Assembly (NCBI GenBank): GCA_965644315.1
Contig: CBFFRQ010000159.1
Span: 1-30,088, forward strand
Direction: 5' to 3'
From: Caecitellus pseudoparvulus
Lineage: Eukaryota > Bigyra: Bicosoecida
Length of the DNA stretch: 30,088 nucleotides
Shown: piece by piece, positions 22,901-30,088 of the stretch
Layout: the number at the start of each line of letters is the position of its first letter
How positions within the stretch are numbered: position 1 is the first letter of the stretch
Notes under the pieces: model-generated
Database searches by the model: none
What the model was told of the DNA's origin: nothing
What the model saw: only the letters and a program-made list of their open reading frames with translations
Program-made: the position numbers and the translations under genes

Positions 22901-23345
22901 CCAGGGGCACCACTGAGCCGTCGCTATCGACGGCCCCCTGTGCACCCGGCGCTGGAAGCATCGCAATGTCTTCCGCAGTCAGGCGTGGCAAGATCGTTTG
23001 CACCGTGTCTACGTAGTCGTCAACGTCGCGCTCCAGCAGGCGCTCCTTCGCAATGCTCATGGCAAACTCCCGAATCAGCTCCTTGCTCTCGGGTTCAATA
23101 GTGCAGATGAACGGGAAGCGCTGGCATCGCTCCGTCAGCTTGTCTCCGTTGCCTGCTGCCACGGCGCTGTCCACAAAGGCACGCAGCCCCGCGTCCACAG
23201 CGTGCCCTAGGTCTTCAGTGGATGTGAACGAGACTTCCTCTGCACTATGTGCGTCGTACATGTCATGGATGGACCCTGCTGCCAGGCCCAGGGCAGCACA
23301 CGCCCAGAGGGCTGCTGCCACGCTTGTCAACCCGCCGAAACGCAT
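19905..23345 (-). CDS. Secretory-pathway SET-domain protein, SETD3/LSMT-like, with C-terminal repeats (1146 aa)
   Basis: The frame opens at 23444, but the ATG at 23345 starts a clear signal peptide (MRFGGLTSVAAALWACAALG, then LAAGS), so it is preferred. The region from about residue 255 to 510 resembles the split SET domain of the SETD3/Rubisco-methyltransferase family: DWFVAGGGKMNF, then VLKVPVELTMS near 292, YEHAKGKDSKWWPFL near 346, INRPTTTGRFLALVPYAHLLKH near 440 and SNCESLLLFHEVPKDNPED near 490. In the family the NH and Tyr of these last motifs bind S-adenosylmethionine; here DxxNH reads HLLKH, so activity is uncertain. A Cys-rich patch (CPPGPHPFHDHECNCDD) and N-glycosylation sites agree with a lumenal location. 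From about residue 885 three related segments follow, with an acidic end (DDDEEEDF). It has no introns, unlike most neighbours, and lies divergent to GTF3C6 with 219 bases between the ATGs. Confidence 0.7.
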   Translation of the reverse strand: MRFGGLTSVAAALWACAALGLAAGSIHDMYDAHSAEEVSFTSTEDLGHAVDAGLRAFVDSAVAAGNGDKLTERCQRFPFICTIEPESKELIREFAMSIAKERLLERDVDDYVDTVQTILPRLTAEDIAMLPAPGAQGAVDSDGSVVPLEQENAVMAYTKSMKVMEDVVNGAISLSGAFPAQTDVQEWVGEAKRHRVDKRKHTYRTLFIGIEEGLDPKYLIALHHREGEVAAHNTSSLIQDGAKQEEMEDWFVAGGGKMNFAEPAHTDSMNSSTRFTGLETLEAVGDQDEVLKVPVELTMSQHTLKMVKYRDTRKLSDKMKPVFQRNQVWGLTAFFLYEHAKGKDSKWWPFLQNLRMKLLRKEVVAELRGTSAEGLLKAWDQDAEHMMSFLRKHDSLGCGHDFDNVCGNMDSLAKIRWGLAIVRANAVWINRPTTTGRFLALVPYAHLLKHAPGSTSRMVLHFDNHIRLHAGEHPAGVMLGMDKGPVSNCESLLLFHEVPKDNPEDGVRLFLPGVPVDNHDLYLFLDTLIEWRRLLRYPPKSGDLWDASRKLHLYGDEFDEDEEKAMEAANKLLAGQRVQVENSEQHLLLLGAADSKAEAQALILAETNPLAAKYAPSHAQLYAAAKPESDDDDVAKAQRAMSNAALELQDAIAADHDEPSVLKTLNRTTAFYNDGVRPRPGMDEVDKLMKRKKELLSDCGNGADHKVKYGNITSQLLCAIRTHIIHETELDFLCPPGPHPFHDHECNCDDFPPAGGCEGSHKSFNTSQAITVANEEKTLEALLNVIQDMRESSPGTIESDQAALAAARRSKAGPLRTAAIAIRLREKEILEEAVRVVKGLQANMNSSDFQVEAIMQEQAAAEALRLQRLESLKEYAARGKADRIAYSINVTLDDAQTGALKEVPLRVRKGKDLDELVRKFAMKYALTEAGAQSLKASLIERAPTVEPYQATATTVVPGGFRKTLVIAQGANTTEAVYEFAAVNNITQGEPLETHAGVQHLLSVMEAKVAARAKRQPLLVVPVDGPDGRKLHFEVRQGEQHDIYDTALQFVNAYGIHNSFAETIANAAHQRMPQQLAEFPVNMGSMSPPFRVRAGDDLTVTIQGFIDMYGLADNAMVAIRTQAASMLPPGSPVRGLEGADDDEEEDF

Positions 23346-23564
23346 TGCAACGGAAGGCGCCGCAATGCAAAGGTGATGCTGCACGCTCACAAGTCTGCAC
23401 ACGGCAGAAAAGGGGCAGGGGCAAATCAAAACTTGCCCATGCATTCAATGGCAGAAATTTTAATTTGTGAGGTGTTCATTTTGCGGGCCTGTCGCGAGTG
23501 CAGCCACGGGCTTTGATTGAGCGCGGAATTTGAGCAGGGTTGCCAGCACACCCAACAACCTCGC

Positions 23565-24114
23565 ATGGCTGCACCTGCCCAGGCAGGCGCAGAGGTGGAG
23601 GAGCGGCAGTTCGTCATTCAGATCCCAGAGCTGGCACAGGAACCTTTGCTGTCCCACGTCACTGCTGACACAGGCATGACAATCCAGGTGAGCAAGTAGC
23701 GTGCCGAGATGGTGACAGCCCAAAGCACTCCGAGGCCCCGGCTGGGCCCCTGCACAGGGCTTGGACACCGAGGCCCCTGTCATGCACCTGGGCGCATATG
23801 TGCTGCATGGCACTTTTGTGGAGGACCTTGGCGATACGCTGCTGCTGGACAGGTCAGACGACCAGGCAGTGGCCACGGCAGCCTTGCAGCAAGGCACACC
23901 GGTCCCGTTCAGCAGTGCGTGCCGCCTCGCCCGCGCCAGGCTTGGTACTTCAGATAGCTCATAGTTCACGGCACTCCCTTGCCTGTCCTGGCCAGCCCTC
24001 GGTGCCCAGAAATCCCACGGCACCATCGTGTTCACGCTGAGCCGCCCAGAGCCCGGCCTCGCGGCAGCTCTTCGCAACAAGCTCACGCACGCCGCCGCTA
24101 GCAGCGACCCTTGA
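23565..24114 (+). CDS. GTF3C6: TFIIIC small subunit, GTF3C6-like, 3 exons (132 aa)
   Basis: TFIIIC binds internal promoters of tRNA and 5S genes for RNA polymerase III. Exons: 23565-23687, 23758-23914 and 23996-24114; introns of 70 and 81 bp begin GTGAGC and GTGCGT, end in CAG, and have phases 0 and 1. The spliced protein carries a TFIIIC_sub6-like core: VIQIPELA, then GLDTEAPVMHLGAYVLHGTFVEDLGDTLLL, quoted in part as GLDTEAPVMHLG and GTFVEDLGDTLLL, which is the beta-strand signature shared by the human and yeast small subunits. After it comes KSHGTIVFTLSRPE and a helical end. The size is close to that of compact members of the family. The stop codon is 12 bases from the stop of the convergent Ala-rich gene. 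Exon 3 is chosen because it restores the frame; reading through intron 2 would stop after 16 more residues. Confidence 0.72.
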
Positions 24115-24126
24115 GCGCCAGTGCAT

Positions 24127-25638
24127 TCACCACAGCCGGACGTGGCTGTGCAGCTGGGCGTTGGCGATGCGCCGTGCACCTGCCTTGCCCTTCTCCTGCT
24201 GCTGTGCCCGGACGGCATCCGTGTCCAGGCCCAGACCAGACGCCACACGGGTGTTTGTGAACCGCCGCCGGTTCAAAGCACTTTCCTGGGCAGCCAGGGC
24301 CGTGTCTTGGGCTGCTTTTGCCTCGGCGTGCTGCGCCGCTGCGTCCCGCAGCAACGCCGCAGTGCGTTTCTGCGCGCGCAAATGTGCCGCCCGTCCCTCT
24401 GCACGCCTGCGGTGGGTGGCTGCGTTGGCGGCGCGATTGGCAGCCACGCCCTCCTCATACGCCGCAGTGGCCTCAGCTGCCTCTGCACGCAATTTTCCTC
24501 TCAGCAAACGGGCGTTCTCCCGCTGCACCGCCTTGGCTGCAGCCTTGCGTCGTGCTGCTGCCTCACGCTCAGCTGCTGCCTCGGCCGCGAAGCGTTTCGC
24601 CATGGCTTGCGTCTGCACAGCCTGTGCGCGTGCCTCGTCTTCCTCCAGCGTGCGTGTGATGAAGGCACTGTGGTTCACGCGCCGCACCTTGAACGCTGTC
24701 GTCCGCCGTACCTCCTCTTCGCGTTGCGCCGCCCGCCGCTCAGCCACCGCTTGCGCCTGTACAGCTGCAGCCTCTTCACGTGCCGCTTCCGCAGCCACGG
24801 CTGCGCGGTGGGCGGCAATGGAGCCCTCATTGCTGGCCACAGTGGCCATGTGCTCCCGCCGCCTCTCGCGCCGCCGCGCTGCCTCCTCCGCCGCCGCAGC
24901 CTTGGCAGCTGCCTGGGCTCTGCGCTGGTCTGCCGCCGCCTGCGCCGCCTCGGCTGCCTGGGCTGCCGCGCGCTCCGCATTTTTCGCCTGCAGGGCGGCG
25001 GTGGCTTCTCGCTGGGCCTGCTTGCGCTGGCGCCGCTGTGCTGCTGCGCGCTCCGCTGCTGCTGCCTCTGCCTCGGCCACTGCGCGAGTCACAGCGGCCG
25101 CTTCGGCTGCCTCAGCCTGCAGCACGAGCTGCGCGCCACGCCGCTGAAGGGCCAGGGACTTCCGCATGGCGGCGTTGCGGGCTGCGGCAGCTGCCTGCAC
25201 TTTGGCACGGGTGGCTGCCTTGTCAGCCTCCTCCTCCGCTGCTAGCTGTCGCGCGGCCACCGCTTCAGCCGAGTTTGCCGCAGTCTCAGCAGCTCGAGCC
25301 AAGTGCCCACGGCGCTTGGCGTGCACGGCGCTGGATGGAGTGGTGCCGGAGAAATGCAGTGAAGATCTTTCATGTTTCCGTCGTCTCTTGTCCTGCTGTC
25401 TGCTTCGCCCACTCGCTGCAGACGGTAGGGCAGGCATGGCCGTGTCGCGGCGACGCTGGCTGGCGTTTCCTGCGCTGCAGGCAGCTGCCGCCGCCACGCC
25501 GTCCAGAGCAGACGAAGCGGCCCGTGAGTCGGGTTTCGCATACCGTCTTGCATTGCCAGAAGCTGCGTGCACACTGCCATAGCGCATGGCTGTGCCCTGT
25601 GCTGCACGCACTGCCAAAGTGTGGGCGAGGGATGGCAT
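24127..25638 (-). CDS. Alanine-rich coiled-coil protein, possibly cytoskeletal (503 aa)
   Basis: The frame is open from a GTG at 25662; the first ATG is at 25638. Residues about 110-470 are nearly unbroken helix rich in Ala, Arg, Glu and Gln (for instance AEAEAAAAERAAAQRRQRKQ), predicting a long coiled coil or single alpha helix. A short, less repetitive island, TTAFKVRRVNHSAFITRTLEED, interrupts it near residue 315 and may be the functional signature. The N-terminal 100 residues are Ser-, Arg- and Ala-rich; the C-terminus ends LNRRRFTNTRVASGLGLDTD and a Gln-rich tail. Such proteins are common in flagellar and cytoskeletal structures, but composition alone cannot name it. The opposite strand is also open for long stretches because of the GCN-rich codons; the minus strand is favoured because its translation is a regular helix. 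It follows the CELF-like gene by 141 bases. Confidence 0.65.
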   Translation of the reverse strand: MPSLAHTLAVRAAQGTAMRYGSVHAASGNARRYAKPDSRAASSALDGVAAAAACSAGNASQRRRDTAMPALPSAASGRSRQQDKRRRKHERSSLHFSGTTPSSAVHAKRRGHLARAAETAANSAEAVAARQLAAEEEADKAATRAKVQAAAAARNAAMRKSLALQRRGAQLVLQAEAAEAAAVTRAVAEAEAAAAERAAAQRRQRKQAQREATAALQAKNAERAAAQAAEAAQAAADQRRAQAAAKAAAAEEAARRRERRREHMATVASNEGSIAAHRAAVAAEAAREEAAAVQAQAVAERRAAQREEEVRRTTAFKVRRVNHSAFITRTLEEDEARAQAVQTQAMAKRFAAEAAAEREAAARRKAAAKAVQRENARLLRGKLRAEAAEATAAYEEGVAANRAANAATHRRRAEGRAAHLRAQKRTAALLRDAAAQHAEAKAAQDTALAAQESALNRRRFTNTRVASGLGLDTDAVRAQQQEKGKAGARRIANAQLHSHVRLW

Positions 25639-25779
25639 GCTGGTGGCGTGAGGCGTTTGCACGTCACAACAGGAGGGCAGGTGCCCGCACCGCCCCGAGA
25701 CAAGGGCGTCAAATCAGTGCTGAATGCGTGAATTGCCTGTGGCACAGACCTGCTCCGCACGAACGGAAGCCTCTCGCCA

Positions 25780-27417
25780 TCAGAAGGGCCTGTTGCCTCG
25801 GCCGCCCCCCCCCCCACCCCCCTTTGCGGTCTTCAGACTCACCTTCAGAGTGCGCCCTGGCTCGAGACTGGCGCCGTCCATTGCGGCGATGGCGGCAGAG
25901 GCGGCCTCGGGGTTGTCGTACGACACAAAGCCGAAGCCCTTGGAGCGCCCAGTGGCCTTGTCCACAAACACCTTGGTGGACACCACGTTGCCGAATGGGG
26001 CGAAGGTGCTGCCCAAGTCGGAGTCACTGAACATGGCTGGAATGTTGTACACAAACAAGTTGCAGCCAGGGGGGCCACTGCGCTGGCTGGACGGGGGGCG
26101 GCCCGCTGGCGGGGGGGGCGGCGCGTAGGCTCCAGCCCCCCCCGCTGGGGGTTGGCCAGGGGGGGGTGCATGACCCCCCATGCCCCCCCCCTGGCCCCAG
26201 CCCGCCGCGTGCATGGGCTGGGGAGGGGGGCGTAGGGGGTAGGCCCCCCTCCCCACCCCGCTTGGGGGGGGGTGCTGTAGGATGGGCTGGCCACTGTCCT
26301 CCGCCTTGGGCTGGGGGGGTCCCCATGGCTGGGCTGAGGGGTGTGAGGGGGGCTGCCGCACCTGGCCACTGCCCCCTGCAGGGGACATGCCCCAGGGTGA
26401 GGGGGGCGGCCGGGTGAGGTGCTGCCCCCCAACCAGCGGGGGGGTCCCCAGCCAGGGTGAGGGGGGGGTCCCTGTCCCCACGCAGGGGGGGGGGGTCCCT
26501 GTCCCCCTGCACCCCCCCTCCGGGCATCCCTGTCCCGGGGCGAGTCGGCGAATTTGACTGTGAGGGCGCGGTGGCCTGCCGGCGAAAACGCCGTCTGTGA
26601 GCCGTTCATCGCTGAGATGGCTGCCATTGCTGCCTGCTGCGTTGCAAATGTGATGAAGCCACAACCCTTGCTGCTGCCGTCTGGCTTCGTCAGCACGACT
26701 GCGTTCTGGATCTGCCCGAACACGCCGAACACGCCCTGCATCTCCTGCTCCGTCGTGCTGAAGGGCATCATGCCCACGAACAGCTTGGCTGGGCCACCGT
26801 CCATTGGAGGGGGGCCGCCCATGAAGCCACCCGGGCCATGGTGGTGGTATGCCTGGGTAGGTGGGGGCTGGGGTGCGCGAGACTGGCGCTCCCTGTCCGT
26901 GTGTGCCGGCGCCACCGTCATCGGGTTCCGCATGCCAGGCCAAGTGTGCTGTTTGTCCAGAGCTGCCATGGCGGCATCGGCAGAGGCCTTGTCTGCGAAG
27001 GTGATGAAGCCACACCCCCTCGAATCGCCCGTGTCACGAAACTTGAGGATCTTGAACTCCACAATCCGCCCATACGGCTCGAACACAGCACACAACTGCG
27101 ACGGGGGCGAGGGCAGCCAGCGTTTCACGTTCCGCACATGAAACTCCGCTCCCGCGCCTGCCACTCACCTCTGCCTCGCCAGCCTCCTTGGGCAGCTGTC
27201 CAACGAACAGCTTGGGCGCTGGCATGCCTGAGGGCTGAGGGGCCTGCACACTATCGCCGTGGCTTGCCTGGCTGTGGTCCCAGTGAGCTGGGGGTGCCGA
27301 CGGCGCCACTGCAGCATCAGGCACCACTGCCTCTGCAGTCGGGGAAGACGGCTGCGCTGACACAGGTGCTGGCTCAGGGACGACAGTGTCCCCTGGGGGG
27401 CCATCTTCGTCTGCCAT
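25780..27417 (-). CDS. CELF: CELF/Bruno-like RNA-binding protein, three RRMs, 3 exons (475 aa)
   Basis: CELF proteins bind UG/GU-rich RNA to control splicing, stability and translation. Exons (minus): 27417-27169, 27095-26513 and 26375-25780; introns of 73 and 137 bp have GTGAGT and GTGCAG donors and CAG ends, with phases 0 and 1. RRM1 lies at about 69-145 ([15 protein letters not shown] joined across intron 1 to [17 protein letters not shown]), RRM2 at 187-265 ([17 protein letters not shown]) and RRM3 at about 381-465 ([43 protein letters not shown]). The two N-terminal RRMs, a long Gly/Pro/Gln linker (about 278-380) and a C-terminal RRM starting with GCNLFVY make the CELF order. RRM2 and RRM3 lie in different frames of the genomic DNA; intron 2 inside the GC-run linker restores one frame, though its donor is weak. 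The end is [13 protein letters not shown]. Confidence 0.88.
26376..26512 (-). repeat. G/C-run tandem-repeat tract within the probable CELF intron 2
   Basis: On the minus strand GGGGACAGGGACCCC-type units recur several times with runs of 7 to 11 C. This tract coincides with the frame change between RRM2 and RRM3 and could also harbour sequencing length errors. Confidence 0.5.
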
Positions 27418-27863
27418 CACGCCCACACGTGTGCAAGTCGGGGTTTCTGTGGCCTTCAGCGCCGCTGCACGCGGTCAAGCCCAACTGGGTTTGCTGCGGA
27501 GTTTGCCACGCCCTCTCAGCCAAGCACTGCTTGGACACTGCAACCAAGCCTTTGTCCGTAAACATACGTGTCAGAGGTGCAGGCATGGTATGTCCACTGT
27601 GCCTAGCTGATTGTTGGGGTTAACATTTGATTTCACGGTCCAACATGCTTGAATAAGAGCTCACACGACGGGTATAAGGCTTGACGTCCACATACAACTG
27701 TTGTATCGCTGTGCCACCCACCTCAGCTTGTATCGGTTTGTGAGTACAGATTACACTGTCTGTCTGGCCGAATTTACGCCGGTGCCACAAGCTCATTTGC
27801 CACTACGGTTGGACTGGCAGCCGAGCACCGTGCATTGCGCTCCAGCAAAACGAAAAGATCCAC
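27418..27863. other. Host intergenic region between SHIPPO-repeat and CELF-like genes
   Basis: These 446 bases hold no supported gene. They should contain the CELF promoter and leader and the 3' end of the SHIPPO gene. The part around 27600-27720 is noticeably less GC-rich than the coding regions. Confidence 0.5.
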
Positions 27864-29969
27864 TCAGGCGCGGGACTTGCTGCTGCGTTTCTTCACATTA
27901 TCACGGGACTGCATGGCGGCCTTGGCTCGCGCCTTGGCCAGCGTGGAGGGTGCTTCACGGAACGAGTGGATGCTCATGTCGCCTGCAAATGCACCAGGGC
28001 CTGGCGTTTCGGCTGCTTCGCGCTGCTCACGAGTCAACCCGCTTCGCGCAGGTGCGCTGCCGAAGCCATACGCTGGCGCGCTGCGATGTGTAACTTGGCG
28101 ACCAAACATGGACTGAGTGCTGGATCCTTGGCTGCGCTCTCGGAGGGCGGCCACCTGTGCCTCTTCGTCAGCGGTAGCCGGCTTTGCCGGCGTTTCCCGT
28201 GCCTTGCCACCAAGGGAGAACGCAGGGGCAGCAGGCTTCACAGGCGACATGTCAGGCTGGTATGTGCCCGGCCCAGGGGACTCTTCTGAAGGGCGTGCTT
28301 TCCATGTGGACAGTGCTGCCGCACGTTTCTGCTGGGCCCCTGCCGCGCCTTTGAGTTTGCGAGGGGCTCGTGCGCGTGTTGAGCGTTGCTTGTCCTGCGC
28401 ACGCCCCCGACTCGTGGTGCTGGGCGAGAGACCGAAACGAGCCGAAGGCACATTCCGCCGCCGTGCTGCGACTGGATCAGGAATCCCGTATGCGCCTGGC
28501 GCCGGAGTGTCCAGCACGTCTCTCGCGAGGCGTTGGTTGCGCACGCCAGTGAACGCTGTGCGACTGCGCAGCACTGGGCCGCCGCCCCCACCCAGAGTGC
28601 TTGGTGTTGGCGTGTACGCGGCGGGACCAGGGCTGTCGCTGCGAGCAGTTCGCGCTGTGGCCGGTTTTGTGCCAAACGAATACGCAGGCGCCGCCCGCCC
28701 CACCGCAGCACCGGAACGGCCCCCGCCCTTCTTCAGCGCATCCCTGCGTGCCTCTGCAGCCTGCAGCTTGTTCTTAATGCTTTCTTCGGCCTGCAGCGCG
28801 GCTTTCGGGTCTGAGCGGGACAGGGCTGCTCGTGAATGTGACTTGGCAGGTTTGCCGAAGCTTGTGCCTGGCGGGTTCCGGGCCTGAGACACTGCCGTGC
28901 GAGCTCGAGCTGATTTTGGTCCCGAAATGCCGCCTCTCTCGCCTTGGTAGTCCAAGGGGCTTGGCGTGTGGAAGGCGGTAGAGCTTGCAGAGCCTCCCCG
29001 CCGCCCGCCACCAAAACTGAACCCTGGCGCCGTTCGACGGCCTGACGTGAGCTGCCTGCCCAGGGATTGGAATGGTGCCAAAGACACATCCCCTTCAAGG
29101 GGCAGCACCGCCCTACGTGCTGCCTCTTCCTCAGCTGCGCGCTCTGCCGCCCGCACCGTCGCAGCGGCAGGCAGCGACGGTGACTTGCGCCCAAAGCTAA
29201 AGCCTGGTGCGGTCGGCCGTGTCAGGGCGAGACCAGCCGCTGCATCGTACTGCACCGGCGACGGAGCTCCGCCACTGTCCATGCCTGCCTTCACTTTAGG
29301 TCCGCGTGATGTAGAGTCCTTGAATCGTGCCGACTGTGAGAAGCCATAGGCTGGAGCAGACGGGATCAGCCCCGTCACTCGCCGAGCACCAATGACTGCA
29401 GCACCATCTTGGGAATATGCGCCAGGACCCGGTGCTTCGTCTGCGCTGGCACGTCCTGCTGAGCTCCTGGTCACACCATCGCCGTGAAAGCCCTGTGAGA
29501 AGGCACGACAATCCTGTTGCATGCGACGGTCGCTGCGGTTTCACCATTTGACGCCCCTACCCACCCTTGGCCTCCCAGACAGCGAGAACGCCGCACTGGA
29601 TGCATGACGAGAATTCGCTTGCTTTCCAAGTCCACTCGTTGAGCCAGCATACTCTGCAGGGCCCGGGGTGCCTCGGGCTCCAGCATCACTTGGCAGCCGA
29701 CTGGCCTTGCCAAACGAGAGCTGAGAAGGCCGACAGGAGCCCGCGAGTGAAGGAGCAGGCAAGCACAGCTCAGAAGCAGGCTGCACACGTACCTTGGGCA
29801 TGGCATGCTGGTGGCTGACTACTGCGCTGCCTGGGTCTCCCCGCACCTCATAATTCCCCGGCCCAGGTCCAAGCTCCGCGTTGGAACGAGGCCCACTCGT
29901 CCGGCTGCCAAATGAGAAGCTGGGCGCCGATGCCCGGGCTGAAGACACCTGTACCCCTAGCCCCGACAT
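27864..29969 (-). CDS. SHIPPO/STPGR-repeat ciliary protein, 3 exons (660 aa)
   Basis: SHIPPO (ODF3/CIMAP) proteins line microtubules of cilia and flagella. Exons (minus): 29969-29793, 29720-29565 and 29513-27864; introns of 72 and 51 bp start GTACGT and GTGGGT, end in CAG, and are both phase 0. Many Pro-Gly-Pro repeats are visible: LGPGPGNYEV, GTPGPAEYAG, APGPGAYSQD, APSPVQYDAA, TPSPLDYQGE, SPGPAAYTPT, TPAPGAYGIP, SPGPGTYQPD and TPGPGAFAGD. These alternate with PAFSFG, PGFSFGRK and PAYGFG motifs, the second half of the STPGR unit. The ATG at 29969 begins MSGLGVQV just before the first PSFSFGS motif. The 51-bp intron 2 is chosen because the nearer CAG would shift the frame or leave an intron of about 32 bp. 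The protein shows that the host builds a flagellum. Further exons upstream are possible but not needed. Confidence 0.85.
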
Positions 29970-30088
29970 TCTGACATCTAATCGGGTCGCTGGAACACTT
30001 CATTGAAAAGCTGGGTTGGGAATTTTGCCGGCCGTCGGGATTGTGCGAATGCTTGACACTTTGCCGCCGTGAGTTAAGCTACAGATCA

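Noticed and set aside
24161-25147. Long plus-strand frames opposite the Ala-rich coiled-coil gene
   Set aside because: They arise because GCN codons read as open codons on the other strand; their translations are Ser/Arg/Cys-rich without structure, and the minus strand gives a regular helix.
26160-26530. Separate plus-strand Gly/Pro-rich gene
   Set aside because: These frames are the complement of the low-complexity linker and intron of the CELF-like gene.
1-30088. CRISPR array, rRNA or prokaryotic operon signals
   Set aside because: No regularly spaced repeats with unique spacers, no rRNA-like conserved stretches and no Shine-Dalgarno pattern were seen.

Overview
The window joins two very different kinds of DNA. 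Bases 1-8434 are strongly AT-rich, densely packed with intronless genes, and look like part of an endogenous virophage or Polinton-like virus. Bases 8435-30088 are GC-rich eukaryotic nuclear DNA with short GT-AG introns (51 to 254 bp in my models). A GC-rich flagellate is indicated by a SHIPPO/STPGR-repeat ciliary protein and by spliced housekeeping genes (NADP isocitrate dehydrogenase, a CELF/Bruno-like RNA-binding protein, a TFIIIC subunit). AT-rich mavirus-like elements (EMALEs) in a GC-rich host are known from the bicosoecid flagellate Cafeteria. That fits well, but the species is an inference and no ribosomal RNA or mitochondrial marker is present.

Viral element (1-8434): a replication and integration module with an SF3 helicase/D5-type ATPase (2920-4752), a short protein-primed-type family B DNA polymerase (5198-6535), a retroviral-type DDE integrase with a C-terminal chromodomain (6524-7531, minus), a GIY-YIG endonuclease (1576-1989, minus), a possible P-loop NTPase (957-1520, minus) and five small unrecognised genes. 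No capsid, protease or packaging ATPase gene is visible, so the structural module is either left of the window or missing. Seven plus-strand or near-identical leaders carry one conserved promoter-like motif (core TRACYTAARRATAA, then CGTWTT) 32-39 bases before the ATG. A degenerate copy precedes the GIY-YIG gene.

DNA transposon (8435-12973): perfect 24-bp terminal inverted repeats enclose two convergent genes, a DDE transposase resembling the PIF/Harbinger type (10496-12640, minus) and an accessory protein (9069-10490, plus). Its left inverted repeat starts exactly where the AT-rich viral DNA stops, and no target-site duplication is seen.

Host genes (12974-30088): isocitrate dehydrogenase (plus, 4 exons), a coiled-coil protein (plus), a cytochrome b561 (plus), two tandem paralogous multi-pass membrane proteins (plus, 5 and 3 exons), a secretory SET-domain protein with C-terminal repeats (minus), a GTF3C6-like TFIIIC subunit (plus, 3 exons), an Ala-rich coiled-coil protein (minus), a CELF-like protein with three RRMs (minus, 3 exons) and a SHIPPO-repeat protein (minus, 3 exons). 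All exon boundaries were inferred by eye from splice signals, reading phase and protein similarity.
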